From: Acholoe squamosa
Lineage: Eukaryota > Annelida > Polychaeta > Phyllodocida > Polynoidae
DNA: 64,000 nucleotides
Reading direction: 5' to 3'
Assembly: GCA_949317995.1 (NCBI GenBank)
Contig: OX439049.1
Span: forward strand, 64,903,247-64,967,246
Both the position numbers and the translations under genes were made by a program. Below the pieces are notes generated by a model. The model was not told the origin of the DNA, searched no databases, and worked only from the letters and a program-made list of their open reading frames with translations. Below, piece after piece: positions 1-10,672 of this stretch; position 1 is the first letter of the stretch, and every line of letters begins with the position of its first letter.

Positions 1-1149
1 TGAATGGATCAGAAATATGTGACGTGTCTTCATTATGCATGTCAAGTGGAGTATACGAACCAAATATGAGAGCTTCAACCTCATTCGACATGCCTTCATA
101 CATGTCATGTGGGAGACAAATTGGGACCTGTGCAGTATGCATCAAAGTGATCGGTGTTCTTCTCTCTCTATAGAGAATTAATTTTGCAATTGCAGTGTTT
201 CTCAGCCGATATTGCTTCTAAAGCTTCTTTCAGTGGTTCACTTTATCTGCGGGTTGTTGCAAAAAGATATGGAATTGGGTTCTCACTGTAGCTAACTCAC
301 CTTCCAGTTCCCTGCGATTGTCCATCCTGAGAAGCAATGCCCCGCCTTATACTGTAATGGAATTGACTTCCCCTAAATCACACTGTGTTGAGAAAAGTTG
401 GGGGAACTGGTTCCATGGACGCTTCCACCTGAATGCTTCCCATAGTAGGTAGGCCAGGGAATCAGAGGAAGGAACTAGCTATAAATTGGTTCTTACTTGG
501 AAGTATATCAACCTTTAGTAAACTATAAATAACAGTATTACACTACTGAAAAATCGAGCCCAAGATGTATGTTATAGCCTTCTACCGGGTTATGTGTTGT
601 GCGAAAGTCAGTTCCCATCTGGTGGATTAATGTCTGTGTACAGACAGACTCCAGATTCCTTGCTGAATCAGGAGATGACTGATTCCCAACCTTACCATGT
701 GCATGCTGACATCAGCGACTCCTGGCATGTCATGTTACTTGTAAGTCTGGTACCAACATAATCTCACGAACAAATCCGAGATCAGAACCATCATGGCCGC
801 ACACAGAAACCTTGATATAGTTACTCAGTGTGCGCCTTATACACGTGTTATTATAGTTTAAGTGATAGCGATACATTTTGAGTCACTGATATAGGGAGGG
901 TTGCCGTTGTTGAGTTTATCACTAGATGGAGCTGTGCTCAGAGTTTTGGTCTCATTTTAGCTGGATGATATCACATGGCAGCATACAATTCACTGGATTC
1001 ATTGATACTAGTGCTGTTTTTACCCACTAGATGTCCTCATAATCGGGGGTTTGGGTATATATGTCTGCACCTATGATCTAACCCCAAGTGTCGCTATAGT
1101 TTCAAGTCATTTTACATGATCTAACATAGGTGGCCATTTTGGTCATCAT

Positions 1150-1196
1150 GATGCACCAATGAAGGTGCTACTGAGGAGCACCTTCATTGGTGTATC
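1150..1196. repeat. Short hairpin with 20-bp arms
   Basis: Arms 1150-1169 and 1177-1196 are inverted copies with one mismatch around a 7-base loop. The same hairpin is at 24929-24975 in copy B. The arm motif (CACCAATGAAGGTGC type) recurs in degraded form in other hairpins of the window, such as 37230-37300, so it is probably part of a dispersed foldback family. No gene is seen in the surrounding 1-2100 region. A 75-codon open frame at 1343-1570 is retained in copy B, but the whole block is recently duplicated, so that is not evidence of coding. Confidence 0.6.
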
Positions 1197-2126
1197 ATGC
1201 TGACACTTCTTGTCTCAGTGCAACAAGGTTGTAACTGCATTTTTCAAAATTTGCAGGAGGGGCAAAAGTGTTCCAATTAATATAGCACGAAGTTGATACA
1301 ACAATATTGCGCCAGGACCTGTAGTCACACATATAATAAACAGTGCTTCAATACAAGTCAAAAGATTCTAAAACAGAAGAAAATATGATTTGTCCAAAAT
1401 GTCAGTTACAACCTTATTGCAATGAGGGGACAAACTGTGAGCCTTTAAGACTTGTCAACTTATTAAGTACTGACAGGTTGACAGGTAAGATGTCAAAATA
1501 TTTTATGTTAATTTTGACCCAAAGTCAAGTGACATTTCCATTTCTCCTGTTTAATATACTGCAAGCTTAGTTAATTATCATACAATGTTTTTGACCTATG
1601 ACATGCAGAAGTCCCAATGACTGTAGCCTGTCAGGGGAAAACGAGTGAGTAATAGTTTCATTGCATGAAAATTACACATTTGATAATACATGAATATGAT
1701 GCTGTATCCGTGCATACATGTCCTGAAGGGGTCGTACAATGTTCATAAATTCCCTAAATTCAGCATGGTAACTCTGTAAAATTTTACAGTGATTCACTCT
1801 AATTTAAAAGAATGTTGATTTCCCCTTTGATAACAGTGTTTCACCCTAGAGTCACTGTACGGGGATTCTCCACATTTTTTTAATGGAAATTCACTGTATT
1901 TTGATGATGATGCGGGTGCCCGTGAATAACCATTTTTTTAGTGAATTTCTTTTAACTGTGCAGGATTAAATCTTTTTCATGATATCAGGCTGTCCATGAA
2001 AAAAAAACAAAAAAAACATTCGCACAAGTTTAAACACAGACACAACAATATAGATTACTCATGTTTTGAAAATAGGTAAAGAACATGTGACATTTTTGCT
2101 TTCTTATCTAAGATACAACTCCTAAG

Positions 2127-2234
2127 TCAAATACTTTTCTTTTTCAAAATATATTGGCTTACAGGCAATAATTTTTTTCCCGGCAAAGTTGGTCTGAGTC
2201 CTTGCTGCCAGCATTCATAGTCTCTCCATTCTTT
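2127..2234 (-). other. Exon 2 (3' UTR) of Gly-rich gene, copy A
   Basis: On the minus strand a pyrimidine-rich stretch ends in TTCAG (AG at 2236-2235), followed by sequence that is conserved in all three gene copies (the GAATGCTGGCAGCAAGGA motif). Exon 1 donates GTAAGT at 3226, so the intron is 992 bp. Exon 1 already carries an in-frame stop, so this exon is untranslated. Where copies B and C have AATAAA, copy A reads AATATA near 2145, so its poly(A) signal is weakened. The 3' boundary is approximate. Confidence 0.55.
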
Positions 2235-2689
2235 CTGAAATGAGAATAAAATTGAAATGTACATGCCAATCACAGTTCCCAGCAAACACAATACCAAAGT
2301 CATGTCCAAGATCACGGGCACAGCTCTTTCCCCACAGTGTCAACAAGGTCATTTTGTCAGGCCCATAACATTTGCATGGGAAATTACTAGATGACTGGTG
2401 TCATGTCTGCATGCACATAGGTTAAGTCGCCTCTGACTCGACCACTAGGCATGTTGGTACCTAATGTCGACCAGCCCAGCCTAACCTCTCTCAAATAGCA
2501 GCGAATTATTAAATGGTTGTACTACATTAGCTAAAATGAGTAAACCTTGCATATGCCCCAAGTATTATTCATAATTTCTGAAAATAACCTGTAATTGTGG
2601 GGTGGTTGACATAATGTCTATCAACATGCCTAGTGGTCGAGTCAGGGGTGATCTACCCTATCTTCCCGATTGGTCGCCATAGGGTCAGC

Positions 2690-3058
2690 ATTATGCAAGA
2701 ATGCAGCCCTGGCCAATAGACTGCTGCATTGATGCCATAATGTCAGCATTATGCAAGAATGCAGACCTGGCTAATAGGCTAACCAGTGCTGCATTCATGT
2801 CATTATTAGGGTCAGCATGATGCAAGAATGCCGCCCTGGCTAATAGGCTAACCCGTGCTGCATTCATGTTAATATTAGGGTCAGCATGATGCAAGAATGC
2901 AGCCCTGGCTAATAGGCTAACCCGTGCTGCATTCATGTCAATATTAGGGTCAGCATGATGCAAGAATGCAGCCCTGGCTAATAGGCTAACCAGTGCTGCA
3001 TTCATGTCATTATTAGGGTCAGCATGATGCAAGAATGCAGCCCTGGCTAATAGACCAG
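2690..3058. repeat. 69-bp minisatellite in gene A intron (about 5 units)
   Basis: The unit contains AGGGTCAGCATGATGCAAG and GCTAATAGGCTAACC and repeats every 69 bp. It lies entirely within the intron of the Gly-rich gene. Because 69 is a multiple of three and the unit lacks stops on the minus strand, it gives a spurious open frame of repeating 23-residue blocks. Copy B has about 9-10 units and copy C about 5, so the array has changed length since duplication. Confidence 0.85.
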
Positions 3059-3234
3059 TCAGTGGTGCATTAATGTCAGCCTATGGATTTAATGCTCCCT
3101 GCCGAGTAATGTGTGATAGGTAGAGTTGAAAATTATCTTTAAATCTGGTAATATGATAATACTAGTAATAATAGGATATCATACTTTCCCATTACATAAT
3201 TACAAATGAATCAGAAGGAGACTTACATGAGTTT

Positions 3235-3555
3235 CTAATAGTATACTCCATAGTTGCCACCATATCCACCATAGCCGTGTCCAGCATAGTGTCCAGCATA
3301 ACCTCCTCCATATCCTGCATGTCCATACCCACCGTGTCCATATCCACCATACCCACGTCCATGACCATAGGAGTATCTGTCATGGCCCGTCACACCATAG
3401 GGAGTCCCAGGGACACCATCCTTGTAGGCAGTGCCAGTTCCAGCTCCAATACTATTGGCAATAGCGTTAACACGCTGCTGGCCATGGGCGTAACCATAGC
3501 CAGAGGCCTCGGTGAGGCAGAAGGCAACAGCGGCAAGAAGGATGATACGGATCAT
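3235..3555 (-). CDS. Secreted Gly/Tyr/His-rich protein, copy A (106 aa)
   Basis: A 106-residue protein. Residues 1-18 form a typical signal peptide (MIRIILLAAVAFCLTEA) with likely cleavage before the SGYGYAHG stretch. Residues about 20-60 are a moderately complex segment (GQQRVNAIANSIGAGTGTAY and onward). From about 60 to the end it is GYGG/GHGGYGH repeats ending in YY. Composition and size resemble glycine/tyrosine-rich shell-matrix, cuticle or adhesive-mucus proteins of invertebrates. A structural extracellular role is inferred; no catalytic motif is seen. The start is the ATG 48 bp downstream of a TATA box and begins the signal peptide. The stop TAG is followed within 8 bases by a GTAAGT donor, so the gene has a 3' UTR intron. 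The protein is identical to copy B and differs from copy C in the repeat tail. Confidence 0.9.
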   Translation of the reverse strand: MIRIILLAAVAFCLTEASGYGYAHGQQRVNAIANSIGAGTGTAYKDGVPGTPYGVTGHDRYSYGHGRGYGGYGHGGYGHAGYGGGYAGHYAGHGYGGYGGNYGVYY

Positions 3556-3602
3556 TTTGAGAGCTGTGTGAGAGAATGTGTGACATAGTGAGTGTTACAC
3601 CG

Positions 3603-3611
3603 TCTTATATA
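3603..3611 (-). promoter_or_regulatory. TATA box of gene A
   Basis: TATATAAGA on the minus strand, 48 bp upstream of the ATG. It is conserved at the same place in copies B and C, with a conserved short leader between it and the start codon. Confidence 0.75.
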
Positions 3612-3701
3612 CTCAATGTTACATGGATAAAAATACATTTAGCGAGTCAGGATTTGATATTACTCAATGCATTATTCAATGCAGACATGTGTCCATCTTA
3701 A

Positions 3702-3891
3702 CCCTTAAAGGGCAACTGATACAGGAGTGCATCATGCCCATTGGTCGTCATGCCAACCTGACGGAAGTGTATCAATCCTGTTGGGTCAGCATGATGTTTG
3801 AATTCAGCCCTGGTGAGTTACTCACCAGGGCTGTATTCATAAATCATGATGACCGTTGTGCATGATGAGTGCATAAGCGGCCTTTAAAGGG
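3702..3891. mobile_element. piggyBac-like MITE in the promoter of gene A (190 bp)
   Basis: Flanked by TTAA at 3698-3701 and 3892-3895, with terminal inverted repeats of CCCTTTAAAGG type. TTAA target sites and ends starting CCC are hallmarks of the piggyBac superfamily. No transposase is present. Inside is a near-palindrome centred near 3818 with arms of about 28 bp carrying the AGCCCTGG/CCAGGGCT core. Orthologous insertions occur upstream of genes B and C. Confidence 0.75.
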
Positions 3892-3895
3892 TTAA

Positions 3896-5073
3896 TCTTT
3901 TGTTATATTCCCATTAATAACCAGATGTAATCCAGGCAACATGGGGTAAAAAAAGACATCAATGTCTACGGTCTAAGCCAAGATGACCCCTTGGTTCAAT
4001 CCATCCCCCCACGTCTACCGAGATTAAAGGTCATGCATATTTGCATCAGTAAATGTGCGTAAAGGCATATCTCAAATGCTGCTGCATCCATAAATATAAT
4101 TTCTGGAGAAAGACTAGTGATGACGTGGACTTTGTCATATTACACAGAAATAATTAGAGATTAACTATACCCTTTGTATATTCAATAAAATGAACCAGTG
4201 CTCAATTTTAGTGATATTTTGGTTTTTATGGATGTGTAACTTTTTCTTAGATTCACAGAGGAAAAACTCACAAACGGTAAACCTTAGAAGGTCCTATATG
4301 CTTCATGAATCTTGCCAATAGGCTGTCATGATGCATAAATACAGTACTGGGTATAGTTACTCAACAAATTTAATTGTATCCTACCAACCCTATTATGTAT
4401 ATTATATATATATATGTGGTTTCAACACACACCTGAAGGGTTAGCCGGGTACTGCAATATAAGTAGACTCAAGAACTGTGCTGGTGCATCATGACGACCA
4501 ATGTTTCCTTTACAAGACAAACTGCCTGTAGAGGTTGATCAATACCGTCTATGCAGAAGGATAAGCACACATAGTTAATACTTTTTTAGTCACTTTATAA
4601 CAGACAGGGGTCGAGGGGGTCATGGATTATAATCCGTCATATAGTCATTCTACACATTCATAGAAGGCATTTAGTTATTTTTGTTTTTGCACCTAGTCCT
4701 TCTGTGTCTAACATCATCCAAGGCAAAGGCCCAATTGATTATTGTAATGCTCCACATATATATGGTGCACCCTGCAGACACATATATGTCTAGACCTGGT
4801 ACTGTTCTATAATATAACATCCTCACTTACAAGACTTCTATAGCGGCCTTTAGGGTTAGATCATGGGTGCAGACATAGCCCTACCCCCGAGGTTTCTTCA
4901 GCAATGAATCAGTTGGCTGCAGGTCAATTAGGAGAAGGAATGCTTCTCCGTGCTGCCTTTGGTACTTCCATAAAGTAAAACCATGTTTTTATGCTGCTCC
5001 TATGTATAAGTTGCACCCTGACTTTAGCAAAATTCTATAGGCCACACATGAGGCCTGTAAATTTTGCCATTCC
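3896..5073. other. Non-coding flank of gene A
   Basis: No gene is seen. 3950-4170 is shared with copies B and C, and 4320-4760 with copy B only. 4990-5073 contains a dispersed-repeat fragment (TATAAG..GCACCCTGACTTTAG and an ACTATAGTCTA motif) that recurs at 18530-18740 and leads directly into the 44-bp satellite. Confidence 0.6.
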
Positions 5074-7683
5074 TTACTATAGTCTAGATAAATAAAGCCC
5101 AACATGTAAGGTGCCTAGTGAGGTACTATAGTCTAGATAAGCCCCACATGTAAGGTGCCCAGTGAGGTACTATAGTCTAGATAAGCCCCACATGTAAGGT
5201 GTCTAGTGAGGTACTATAGTCTAGATAAATAAAGCCCCACATGTAAGGTGTCTAGTGAGGTACTATAGTCTAGATAAGATAAGCCCCACATGTAAGGTGC
5301 CCAGTGAGGTACTATAGTCTAGATAAATAAAGCCCCACATGTAAGGTGCCCAGTGAGGTACTATAGTCTAGATAAGCCCCACATGTAATGTGACTAGTGA
5401 GGTACTATAGTCTAGATAAGCCCCACATGTAAGGTGTCTAGTGAGGTACTATAGTCTAGATAAGCCCCACATGTAATGTGACTAGTGAGGTACTATAGTC
5501 TAGATAAGCCCCACATGTAATGTGACTAGTGAGGTACTATAGTCTAGATGAATAAAGCCCCACATGTAAGGTGCCTAGTGAGGTACTATAGTCTAGATAA
5601 ATAAAGCCCCACATGTAAGGTGCCTAGTGAGGTACTATAGTCTAGATAAATAAAGCCCCACATGTAAGGTGACTAGTGAGGTACTATAGTCTAGATAAAT
5701 AAAGCCCCACATGTAAGGTGCCTAGTGAGGTACTATAGTCTAGATAAGCCCCACATGTAAGGTGCCCAGTGAGGTACTATAGTCTAGATAAGCCCCACAT
5801 GTAAGGTGCCTAGTGAGGTACTATAGTCTAGATAAATAAAGCCCCACACGTAAGGTGCCTAGTGAGGTACTATAGTCTAGATAAATAAAGCCCCACATGT
5901 AAGGTGCCCAGTGAGGTACTATAGTCTAGATAAGCCCCACATGTAAGGTGTCTAGTGAGGTACTATAGTCTAGATAAGCCCCACATGTAATGTGACTAGT
6001 GAGGTACTATAGTCTAGATAAGCCCCACATGTAAGGTGCCTAGTGAGGTACTATAGTCTAGATAAGCCCCACATGTAAGGTGCCTAGTGAGGTACTATAG
6101 TCTAGATAAGCCCCACATGTAATGTGACTAGTGAGGTACTATAGTCTAGATAAGCCCCACATGTAAGGTGCCCAGTGAGGTACTATAGTCTAGATAAGCC
6201 CCACATGTAAGGTGTCTAGTGAGGTACTATAGTCTAGATAAGCCCCACATGTAAGGTGCCTAGTGAGGTACTATAGTCTAGATAAATAAAGCCCCACATG
6301 TAAGGTGCCCAGTGAGGTACTATAGTCTAGATAAGCCCCACATGTAAGGTGCCCAGTGAGGTACTATAGTCTAGATAAGCCCCACATGTAATGTGCCTAG
6401 TGAGGTACTATAGTCTAGATAAGCCCCACATGTAAGGTGCCTAGTGAGGTACTATAGTCTAGATAAGCCCCACATGTAATGTGACTAGTGAGGTACTATA
6501 GTCTAGATAAGCCCCACATGTAATGTGACTAGTGAGGTACTATAGTCTAGATAAGCCCCACATGTAATGTGACTAGTGAGGTACTATAGTCTAGATAAGC
6601 CCCACATGTAAGCTGCCCAGTGAGGTACTATAGTCTAGATAAGCCCCACATGTAAGGTGCCCAGTGAGGTACTATAGTCTAGATAAGCCCCACATGTAAG
6701 ATGCCTAGTGGGGTACTATAGTCTAGATAAGCCCCACATGTAATGTGACTAGTGAGGTACTATAGTCTAGATAAGCCCCACATGTAATGTGACTAGTGAG
6801 GTACTATAGTCTAGATAAGCCCCACATGTAATGTGACTAGTGAGGTACTATAGTCTAGATAAGCCCCACATGTAAGGTGCCAAGTGAGTTAGTATAGTCT
6901 ACATAAGCCCCACATGTAAGGTGCCTAGTGAGGTACTATAGTCTAGATAAGCCCCACATGTAATGTGACTAGTGAGGTACTATAGTCTAGATAAGCCCCA
7001 CATGTAAGCTGCCCAGTGAGGTACTATAGTCTAGATAAGCCCCACATGTAAGGTGCCCAGTGAGGTACTATAGTCTACATAAGCCCCACATGTAAGGTGC
7101 CTAGTGAGTTAGTATAGTCTAGATAAGCCCCACATGTAAGGTGCCCAGTGAGGTACTATAGTCTAGATAAGCCCCACATGTAATGTGACTAGTGAGGTAC
7201 TATAGTCTAGATAAGCCCCACATGTAAGGTGCCCAGTGAGGTACTATAGTCTAGATAAGCCCCACATGTAATGTGACTAGTGAGGTACTATAGTCTAGAT
7301 AAGCCCCACATGTAAGGTGCCAAGTGAGTTAGTATAGTCTACATAAGCCCCACATGTAAGGTGCCTAGTGAGGTACTATAGTCTAGATAAGCCCCACATG
7401 TAAGGTGCCAAGTGAGTTAGTATAGTCTAGATAAGCCCCACATGTAAGGTGCCCAGTGAGGTACTATAGTCTAGATAAGCCCCACATGTAATGTGACTAG
7501 TGAGGTACTATAGTCTAGATAAGCCCCACATGTAAGGTGCCAAGTGAGTTAGTATAGTCTACATAAGCCCCACATGTAAGGTGCCTAGTGAGGTACTATA
7601 GTCTAGATAAGCCCCACATGTAATGTGACTAGTGAGGTACTATAGTCTAGATAAGCCCCACATGTAAGGTGCCCAGTGAGGTA
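5074..7683. repeat. 44-bp satellite array (about 58 units)
   Basis: The core unit contains TACTATAGTCTAGATAAGCC and CCACATGTAAGGTGCC. Most units are 44 bp. Some carry a 5-bp expansion (TAAATAAA in place of TAA), giving 49 bp, and these are concentrated in the left half. Variant positions (GGTGCC/TGTGAC, GAGGTACT/GAGTTAGT) recur in blocks, as expected from unequal exchange. The array is absent from the equivalent place in copy B, so it expanded after or independently of the duplication. Confidence 0.95.
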
Positions 7684-8100
7684 TGGGACATGAACAGTTA
7701 GTGTCTGATCCATGACATCACAGGCACCTGAATCAAGGCTAAACTCCCAACTATGAGAGCGCTAGGATCGACGGCAACCCTCTCTATAAGGCTCAGTGTG
7801 GGATCATCCCTACATATAACCTGTGCCTTACACTCTGTTACCCTACATTGAGTCCCATGTTCCTTAAATCTATTGCTGATGTGAAAGGAGTTTTAATAGG
7901 TTGATTTTATTATGTGCCTGGTAAGCCTGTGCCAAAAGCTCTGCAGCTTAAACCTTTAAAGGTCTCTGATACATTAATGCATCCTTGGTCACTGGGTCCT
8001 TTGGAATTTCTTTTCTGCAGCCCCAGACAGAGTCTTGCAAAAACAAAAATACCCAAGAATAATTTTATTCAGATAATGAAAAAAGAAAGTTTCATGACGA
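7684..8100. other. Unique-looking spacer
   Basis: No convincing gene. A 63-codon open frame at 7914-8105 has no recognisable domain and is probably chance. Confidence 0.5.
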
Positions 8101-8640
8101 AATGAGTGCTTCATAGTGTAAGAAATGAGGGCTGGTTGATGCATAAAATGTTGATTGATTGATTGATTTGTGTTTTACAGCATTTTAGCGGCACTAAGTG
8201 GCTATCCCGTGCTTCACAGGTTGATAATTTAACAGAGGAATGTGTCAGTGCCCGCGCATATGTGCACCACACACATCCTGAGGGGATAGGAAAGAGGAGA
8301 TATAGACCCTTTTAAGTGGGCTAGGGAAGCCCGTGCATAAAATGTGTGCTTCATGCTACACATAATGAGTTTTCAGATGTACGAAATAATTGCTTCATGA
8401 CTCAAGAAACCAGTGCTTCATGATACACAAAACGAGTGCTTCATGATGCACAAAACGAGTGCCTCATGATACACAAAACGAGTGTTTCATGATGCACAAA
8501 ACGAGTGCTTCATGATGCACAAAATGTGTGCTTCATGATGCACAAAATGAGTGCTGCATGATGCACAAAATGAGTGCTGCATGATGCACAAAATGTGTGC
8601 TTCATGATACACAAAATGAGTGCTTTATTATTTATGAAAG
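8101..8640. repeat. 23-bp minisatellite, copy A (degenerate, SINE-interrupted)
   Basis: Units of the type GTGCTTCATGATGCACAAAA repeat every 23 bp, about 10-12 of them, clearest at 8401-8640. It is the counterpart of the larger, more homogeneous 23-bp array at 29567-30415 in copy B. A 183-bp SINE-like element splits it at 8151-8333. Confidence 0.8.
8151..8333 (+). mobile_element. SINE-like repeat, copy 1 (183 bp)
   Basis: Begins with TGATTGATTGATTTGTG and ends GGGCTAGGGAAGCCCG. The 3' 110 bp closely match 32008-32118. It is flanked by an 11-bp direct repeat TGCATAAAATG at 8140-8150 and 8334-8344, consistent with a target-site duplication, although the host array also repeats that motif. There is no coding capacity. 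A Pol III A/B box pair was not clearly identified, so the SINE class is inferred from length, target-site duplications and copy number. Confidence 0.7.
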
Positions 8641-9122
8641 AAATGTTGGTTGATGCAGTAAGGTGTTCGTCATGTACACTATGTATACTGCATGAGTCAG
8701 GCTACTCTTGTCAGATCGTGTCAAACACTCATGCACTGTACACACTTTATATAGAAGACATGTCCCGGGGCAGTGACTTAAATAGTAGTATTAGGTTACC
8801 GGGGAGCACTAACGACACACGTCACACCGCTTTGTATGCTCTAATGATAGTCTTATTCATGGATGATTTAATAAGTCAGTCACCTCACATAATGTTACAT
8901 CAGGAACTAATGCATTACTACAATATGATATCATCACATACTGTTTGAACTAATGCATTACTACAATATAATATCATTATAAAATGTGAGAACTAAATGT
9001 GAGAACTATATTTCTGGTTAACCTACTGCCCAAATCTGCCAATCAATGGTCGAACACTGCTTACCAGGCCACAAGAGCCGTATGGTAAACTATAGGGTGG
9101 TTTCATTTTTTGTTTTATATTT

Positions 9123-10623
9123 TTGTCTGAATTATATGAGTGTTTACGAAAAAAATCGTTGTGGTTCTGCACTAAAGCTAATGGGACGTATAGAGATAAA
9201 TGTCACTACGTATTTGGCGTGAATAAGAAATTGTTCAAAAAGGGCTTTACTACTGTTCATTTAAATGCCAGGAGTGTACGAAATAAGTTTACCAGTTTAA
9301 CTGAAGAATTAAGTGGTAATGATATTGATATCATTCTTTTTTTCAGAAACATGGTTAAATGACACAGATAATAGTAATTTGTACTCATTCCCCAGATATA
9401 CTTTATTTAGACAAGATCGTGTATCAATCTTTAGAGGGGGTGGTTTATGCGCTCATGTGGATGAACAGGTGTCTTGTTCCACTGATGTATTTAAGTACCT
9501 AAACAGGTGTACTGATGATATTGAGATACAATGGCTTATTTCAATTAAAGGTCATGCTAAAAAAACTATTATTTGTAACGTCTACAGACCTCCAAGTGGG
9601 TCTTTACAAGAGTTTTGTAACATATTTAAGGCTCTACTTTTACAAATTAATAACATTGATTTATACGATTTGTTTCTAATTGGAGACTTTAATGTAAATG
9701 TATTAGTGAATTCCCCGGAAAAGAGAATCCTGTATGAGACCATGGATCAATTTCATTTAACCCAACTCGTAAATAATGTGACTACCACATCTGGCTCAAA
9801 TACCTGTATAGATTTGATTTTTACAAATTGTGACAATGTGATTGCATCTGGACTGGTCGATATACACTTGAGTGACCACCTTCCTATACATTTTACCAAG
9901 CGTCGTGTTCATGTTAAAAATAAATACAGGTCCTTCTTGGGTAGGTCTTATAAAAATTTTGATAAGAAAAAATACTTGCAGGACCTTGATAATGTAGACT
10001 GGACTTATTTTGATAATTGTCAAGATTCTACAGAATGCTGGAATACCTTGGAGAATATTCTTAAACGTCTTTTAGATGTTCAATGTCCTGTACAGCAATT
10101 TAAGGTTTTAGACAAACCCAAACCCTGGATAACTAATTATCTTATTGAGAGAATAAATGATAAAAACTCATTGTTACGGGAAGCTAGGACAGGTAACAGT
10201 ATTATTACATGGCATAGAGCTAGGGCTTTAAGGAATATTGTTAATATGGAAATAGAAAATGCTCGTAATGATTATTATTGCAATCTAACTGATTTACATA
10301 TTGGAGACTCAAAACGGTTCTGGTCTTCAATTAAAGAGGTAGTACCGGGTAGTAAGAATTCAACCAAGACAATCAACTTGGTGGACTCAGATGGTAATTC
10401 AATTACAATGGATAGTACAGCAGAGTATGTTAATAATTTTTTTGCACAAATTGGTCCTAAATTAGCAGAAGCTCATACGAGAGACTTTGTTTTTGCAGGT
10501 AAGAGCTGCACTATTGATATGCCTCAGCTTGACTTTACAGATGATGATATAATTGCATGTATTAAGGACATAGACACATCTAAATCATCCGCCATTGAAT
10601 ACTTACCTACACATATTTTTTAG
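9123..10623 (+). pseudogene. LINE endonuclease domain (outer copy), frameshifted
   Basis: Encodes the N-terminal apurinic-type endonuclease of a non-LTR retrotransposon ORF2, which nicks target DNA. It opens with HLNARSVRNK (about 9258), continues in another frame after a T-run near 9340 with ETWLND, then has the catalytic-type IGDFNVN (about 9679), CIDLIFTN and SDHLPIHF (about 9870). The C-terminal third leads into the linker ahead of RT (DTSKSSAIEYLPTHIF). It is interrupted at 10624 by a GC-rich double hairpin. Jockey/CR1 grouping is judged from motif style only. Without an intact reading frame it is inactive. Confidence 0.85.
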
Positions 10624-10672
10624 TGCCTCCCACGCCGCGTAGCGGCGGTACCGCGAAGCGGTACGGGAGTGC
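10622..10672. repeat. GC-rich double-hairpin insertion
   Basis: Two adjacent perfect hairpins, GCCGC-GTA-GCGGC (10634-10646) and GTACCGC-GAA-GCGGTAC (10648-10664), are enclosed by an outer CTCCC/GGGAG stem and flanked by AGTGC direct repeats (10622-10626 and 10668-10672). It sits in AT-rich LINE sequence exactly where the reading frame breaks. Confidence 0.7.

Larger units (their letters stand above)
1..8976. repeat. Segmental duplication copy A (left end open)
   Basis: Position 1 aligns with 23781 and the match runs almost base for base to about 3600, then with increasing divergence to about 4760. It resumes near 8380-8910, where the 23-bp array and the sequence after it match 29570-30655. 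The copy contains a Gly-rich gene, a MITE and a 69-bp minisatellite, as do copies B and C. Specific to A are the expanded 44-bp satellite (5074-7683), a SINE-like insertion (8151-8333) and the LINE cluster that ends the copy. Because the match begins at base 1, the duplication probably extends left of the window. Confidence 0.9.

Noticed and set aside
1343-1570. 75-codon frame conserved in copies A and B, with Cys pairs
   Set aside because: Conservation is explained by the recent duplication; there is no promoter, splice signal or recognisable domain.
2127-2321. 64-codon frame overlapping exon 2 of gene A
   Set aside because: It crosses the predicted splice acceptor and lies downstream of the real stop codon; copy C does not keep it.
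2690-3058. The 69-bp unit as a trimer of the 23-bp unit
   Set aside because: Only one third of the unit (GATGCAAGAATGCAG..CCTGG) resembles the 23-mer; the other two thirds do not align convincingly.
3277-3588. Plus-strand frame of about 100 codons opposite Gly-rich gene A (also 27355-27669 and minus 41127-41432)
   Set aside because: Antisense shadow of the Gly-rich coding sequence; the sense strand has the signal peptide, TATA box and splice donor.
5074-7683. Regular 44-bp repeats as a CRISPR array
   Set aside because: Units are head to tail with no unique spacers, in eukaryotic sequence; it is a satellite.
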